NCBI GenBank assembly: GCA_037043015.1
Contig: CM073328.1
Span: 14,853,495-14,917,494 of the forward strand
From: Bryum argenteum
Taxonomy: Eukaryota > Streptophyta > Bryopsida > Bryales > Bryaceae
Direction of reading: 5' to 3'
DNA: 64,000 nt
Of this stretch, positions 60,658 to 64,000 are shown one piece after another. Every line of letters begins with the position of its first letter. Position 1 is the stretch's first letter. The notes below the pieces were generated by a model, which saw nothing but the letters and a program-made list of their open reading frames with translations, ran no database searches and was not told the origin of the DNA. The position numbers and the translations under genes were made by a program.

Positions 60658-63527
60658 TCAAGAGGTGAAAGGTGAAGAGAATTTACCGTAATTGCGGTAG
60701 AAGTTGTAACGTTGAGAGGGAGGAAGATTAGCACCACCACCAGCAATGCGTTTGAGATCAGCAGCAGCCTTGATCATGGAAGCCTTTTGTTTCTTGGGAG
60801 CACCTTTGTGCTTCTGCAATATCTTTCTCTTGCGAGGGCTCACCACTGCTTCACGGTCCCCGGCACTTGATTGAGAGTCTCGGCTCGCCGACCTTGACAC
60901 CATGCATCGCAATCCTCCTCCTACTTCCGTCTTGCTGGGTTTCAAGTCTCCATTCGTTAGCTCATCACCATCATACCTGTCCAACAAGCAAGTGTGTCTG
61001 TAAGTCATCCGAACTGCTGGTCAAATGCACTATTTACAAATGAAACATAGCATCCAACAATAAGTCTGAAATCTATGAGGTGAGAATACTACAAATGAGC
61101 ACACCATTAAAAATGTCTAGAAACTCTGACTATATGAGCTGCAAGGATGAGGGCGTAGTTTAGAATGGAAATGGTAATTTTGAGAGGAAAATTAGTGAAT
61201 TTCTTACTAGAATGTGATAAAAAAAAAGGAAACTTCTCTAGAAATGTATGGTAAAAATAAAGCAACTAAAATGGCAAGATACAGTAGCTAAATTGGCAAA
61301 GAAGAAACATTATCACTTGCACTCTACATGTCTTCATACAAAAGGACACTTAGATATTAATACTACTTTATCATAATTGAGATTAGTTCTTATGACAAAA
61401 TTAAAAACTTCCGTGGATAATAGAACTTCGTATTTTGAAGTCACCTAACTACATTTGGATTCCAGGCAGTAATTATTATGCACTACTTGGCATAGAAGAG
61501 CATAGGCTGACGATAGAGATATATAAACCAAGTTACACCATGTTTTACAAATATTAACCATTTTAGAACTGGGTCGTTAGCATGCAAAAATCAATGGTAG
61601 TTGCCGATGATGGGGGAAGCCCCACAACTTCCTAGTAACACATATCATAGCTCTTAGCAGTTACAACAGCAGTAGTAAGATTATACATAATCTTGAGCAA
61701 AGGGGAAGAACTAATTTAGGCTTGATGCAACTTTGCAAAAGAGTGAAGTAGGTTGTAGGAATGGAACTAAAGCTTGTATGACGAGGTCTTACTCGATTTC
61801 TCTGGCATTTCGAACTGCTAACAATGGCAACTTTTGCTTCACAGCTTTTCTGTGATCCAATAGCATCCGAGAGTCATGCCCTTCTATGCCATTATCACCG
61901 CTCTTATGTGTCTTGTATATTTTTCTGTTAGGTTGCCCTGGTCTAGTTGCAAGTGGAAAGTCTCGTTTTGGCGATGTTGGTGATGTTTGGCAAGCTTCAT
62001 CGTGTAGTCTTACTGCAACACACCATCTGTCATATTATCGCCAAATGAACACTGATGGCACCTAATTTCATCATGCGAAATCATATCACAAGGAGGCTAT
62101 TGATCATCACCCAAACGAATCAGAGGTTTTACTCTCAATCCCAGCAGCAGTGTGAGAATAAGAACAAGCCGACCTTCGTGCTTTTGATTACGAGGATTTC
62201 AGTTGTGTAGCTAAGGGGCTAATATGAGAAGTGAGTCAGAAATTGTACTAGGGGCACAAATGTGTCGATCTCGATTGATCTTGAGCTGTTCCAGCTGAGC
62301 TTTAGCTGCTTCAAGTTCGTTAGTCAGCTCTTCACACCTCTTTAGGTAATCGTTTTGGGCCTCCACATTGACCTGGTATTCCCCACCCAGTCACCGGTTA
62401 CATTTTGACCAGAAGCAGCAATAAAGATAAGATGTTCATCCTGTTCCCGTGGTACTTTGAAAGCAGTTGCAGCACATGAAGGGGTAGTTGCAAAGACTGG
62501 GGTTGTGGAACACTACAGTACCTCTCTCTGAAGTTTTCGTATATAAAATTTCCCGTACTCAGAGTTTGAGGTTTGCCATCTCCAACTGTCCTTCGGTTGA
62601 CAAAACGCTGACCCCCCGACATTGACACCAATGAGTTAATCTCAAAAGGCTCTTCTTCTTAAACTCTGTGTGGTTAACTTCCTTTATTGTTGCATGTGTG
62701 ACAAGGTTAATCAAACGCACTAAGTTGATTTCAAGAGGCTCTTTCTGTAACTTCAATAAACTTCCTTCGATATAGCCAGTGCAAACAAATCCACTTGAAC
62801 TCACTCAGATGTACTAATTTCAAAAGGCTCTATCTGTGACTGTAATGAACCGCCAGTGCAAACAAACCGACTTGCGGTCACTAGTTCATCAAAACATTTT
62901 GTAACCTGCTTAATACTATCAATGCTATCTAGAACTACTTAGAAATTCCCTCTATGAAATCGGAAGGGTCATGGAAATTGTGATGTAAGCCCTGTGGCAC
63001 TGTTCTCTAACAGCTGCCGATTACAGTACACTGCCGAGGACACGTCGACTTCATACGATGCAGAAAAACATAGCTTAGTCAAATTGACAGTTCATGGCGC
63101 AGTAAAAGGAACAAAGATGATGCACTTCAGTGTGAAGTGCAAGCTGAGGAAGGGAAACCTCATTCAGTTATGTACCTCACAGCAAGAGTGAACATCTGAA
63201 TGGCCACAATATTGACACTTAATAATTACAAGCAACTTTACTCCAAAATTCAGGTTAATAGCCAAAAGTTTAGATATGAGAATGTTTATTGGACCATAAA
63301 CCTAAACCCTACTTATGTATCCTGAACGGAATTGATGATGACTAAAAATGGCAACTTTTCTTGACAAATTTGAAGATTAATTATGTCGGACACGAAGAAG
63401 CTTTCAGGAGTCACTGCTTGTGTACACATACCTGGATTCACATGCCCCATTTCGCATTAGAACCGTCGACCTGCTCAAGATTGGCAGCATGCAGCTCCTT
63501 CACCATTACAGCTATATCTTTGAACAG
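60658..63527 (-). CDS. Unrecognised coiled-coil, basic protein, 5' part missing or not recognised
   Basis: Four exons in compatible phase are deduced: 63527-63471 (tentative), 62372-62249, 62012-61793 and 60976-60658. Exon 2 is a clear coiled coil (EAQNDYLKRCEELTNELEAA, then KAQLEQLK) of about 40 residues, probably started in exon 1 (KDIAVMVKELHAANLEQ). Exon 3 has an SPTSPKRDFP phospho-site-like patch and ends LLAVRNAREIE. Exon 4 begins YDGDEL and is strongly basic (SPRKRKILQKHKGAPKKQK), followed by the helix MIKAAADLKRI and LPPSQRYNFYRNYG. A nuclear location is plausible. The stop at 60658 gives FSSPFTS as C-terminus; a donor at 60686 (gtaaat) allows splicing to a further exon instead. Start exons are not identified and may lie beyond 64000. 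I do not recognise the family. Confidence 0.5.
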
Positions 63528-63859
63528 CTTGCAAGGAAGTTTGCTCCTCCACCATATTCATTACAGCAGCGTTGAACCTGCCCTTGACCAGCATACACTT
63601 ATTATTCAGAATGCATCGAAAGATTTCTTGGCAACACTATTACCAGTACAAGTGCCTGGCATTATTCAACTTGAAAGCACTCACACGCGGTAAGATAAGA
63701 AACATTAGGTGAGATCGAAGCGAACCAGCTACATCTGCTAAGATTTGTATAGCAACGAATGAAACACTACTGGAACAGAGGAATTGATATTAAAATTCTC
63801 GTTAAATGAACAAAGAGGATGATAACTGAAGCTTTATTCAGGAAGCGAAAATCTCCTTG

Positions 63860-64000
63860 ATGCGCGATCGAGTTAATGGAAGTCCTTTAGATACATACAA
63901 CACTTTGTGTTACTACGAAAGTTCAAACGTGCAGTATGACGAAGTGCAGACAAAGTACCTTAAGAACACAAACATACCGCACCGGCAGTCCTTGTATAGA
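63860..64000 (+). other. Open frame running off the right edge, doubtful
   Basis: From ATG at 63860 the frame is open for 47 codons to the window end (MRDRVNGSPLDTYNT ...). Upstream, a 'tttattcag' acceptor-like site could make it an internal exon. It is too short to judge, and it lies on the opposite strand to the neighbouring coiled-coil gene. Confidence 0.15.

Noticed and set aside
62994..63191. 65-codon plus-strand frame near the right end
   Set aside because: It lies within the proposed intron of the minus-strand coiled-coil gene. The composition is plausible, but there is no family signature or supporting splice site.
63471..63527. Syntaxin-like reading of KDIAVMVKE
   Set aside because: The short resemblance to a SNARE helix is not sustained. 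In phase with the next exon it continues as a generic coiled coil, and no transmembrane anchor follows.

Overview
The window looks like nuclear DNA of a plant. Its genes carry spliceosomal GT-AG introns. One gene encodes a thylakoid protein with a plastid transit peptide, another encodes PEX1 of plant length, and there is an interstitial block of CCCTAAA/CCCTAAAA repeats. A long intronless F-box-type protein and a SWIM-finger MULE transposase of a kind I associate with mosses, liverworts, lycophytes and ferns make a non-seed plant with a repeat-rich genome the best guess. The sequence alone does not fix the species.

Layout. 1-1.9 kb: a decayed MULE transposase with a SWIM zinc finger. 3.0-4.1 kb: a three-exon CURT1-type gene on the minus strand. 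4.1-33 kb: almost gene-free, AT-rich DNA packed with small transposons. These include CACTA-type fold-backs, a TA-flanked MITE family (B), TTAA-flanked piggyBac-like MITEs (C), a 2.1-kb deleted PIF/Harbinger element, a long dispersed repeat (A) and degenerate tandem arrays. 33.9-35.7 kb: a four-exon phosphorylating-type GAPDH whose S-loop is strongly altered. 36-46 kb: more repeats, including a Crypton-like tyrosine-recombinase remnant at 39.4-40.3 kb. 46.5-54.0 kb: a complete 17-exon PEX1 gene (1,116 aa deduced). 55.2-57.6 kb: an intronless 811-aa F-box/propeller-like gene on the minus strand, convergent with PEX1. 60.7-63.5 kb: exons of an unrecognised coiled-coil, basic protein on the minus strand, possibly running off the right edge.

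The genes do not form a pathway: CURT1 shapes thylakoid margins, GAPDH serves glycolysis, PEX1 recycles the peroxisomal import receptor, and the F-box-type protein would select ubiquitylation substrates. The rest is a record of transposon activity. Family B inserted into family A at a TA that can be recovered from an uninterrupted copy, and the same A/B junction appears at three places, so the pair may have spread as a composite.

All splice sites and exon joins were deduced by eye from reading frame, GT/AG signals and family similarity. No alignment or database search was run.
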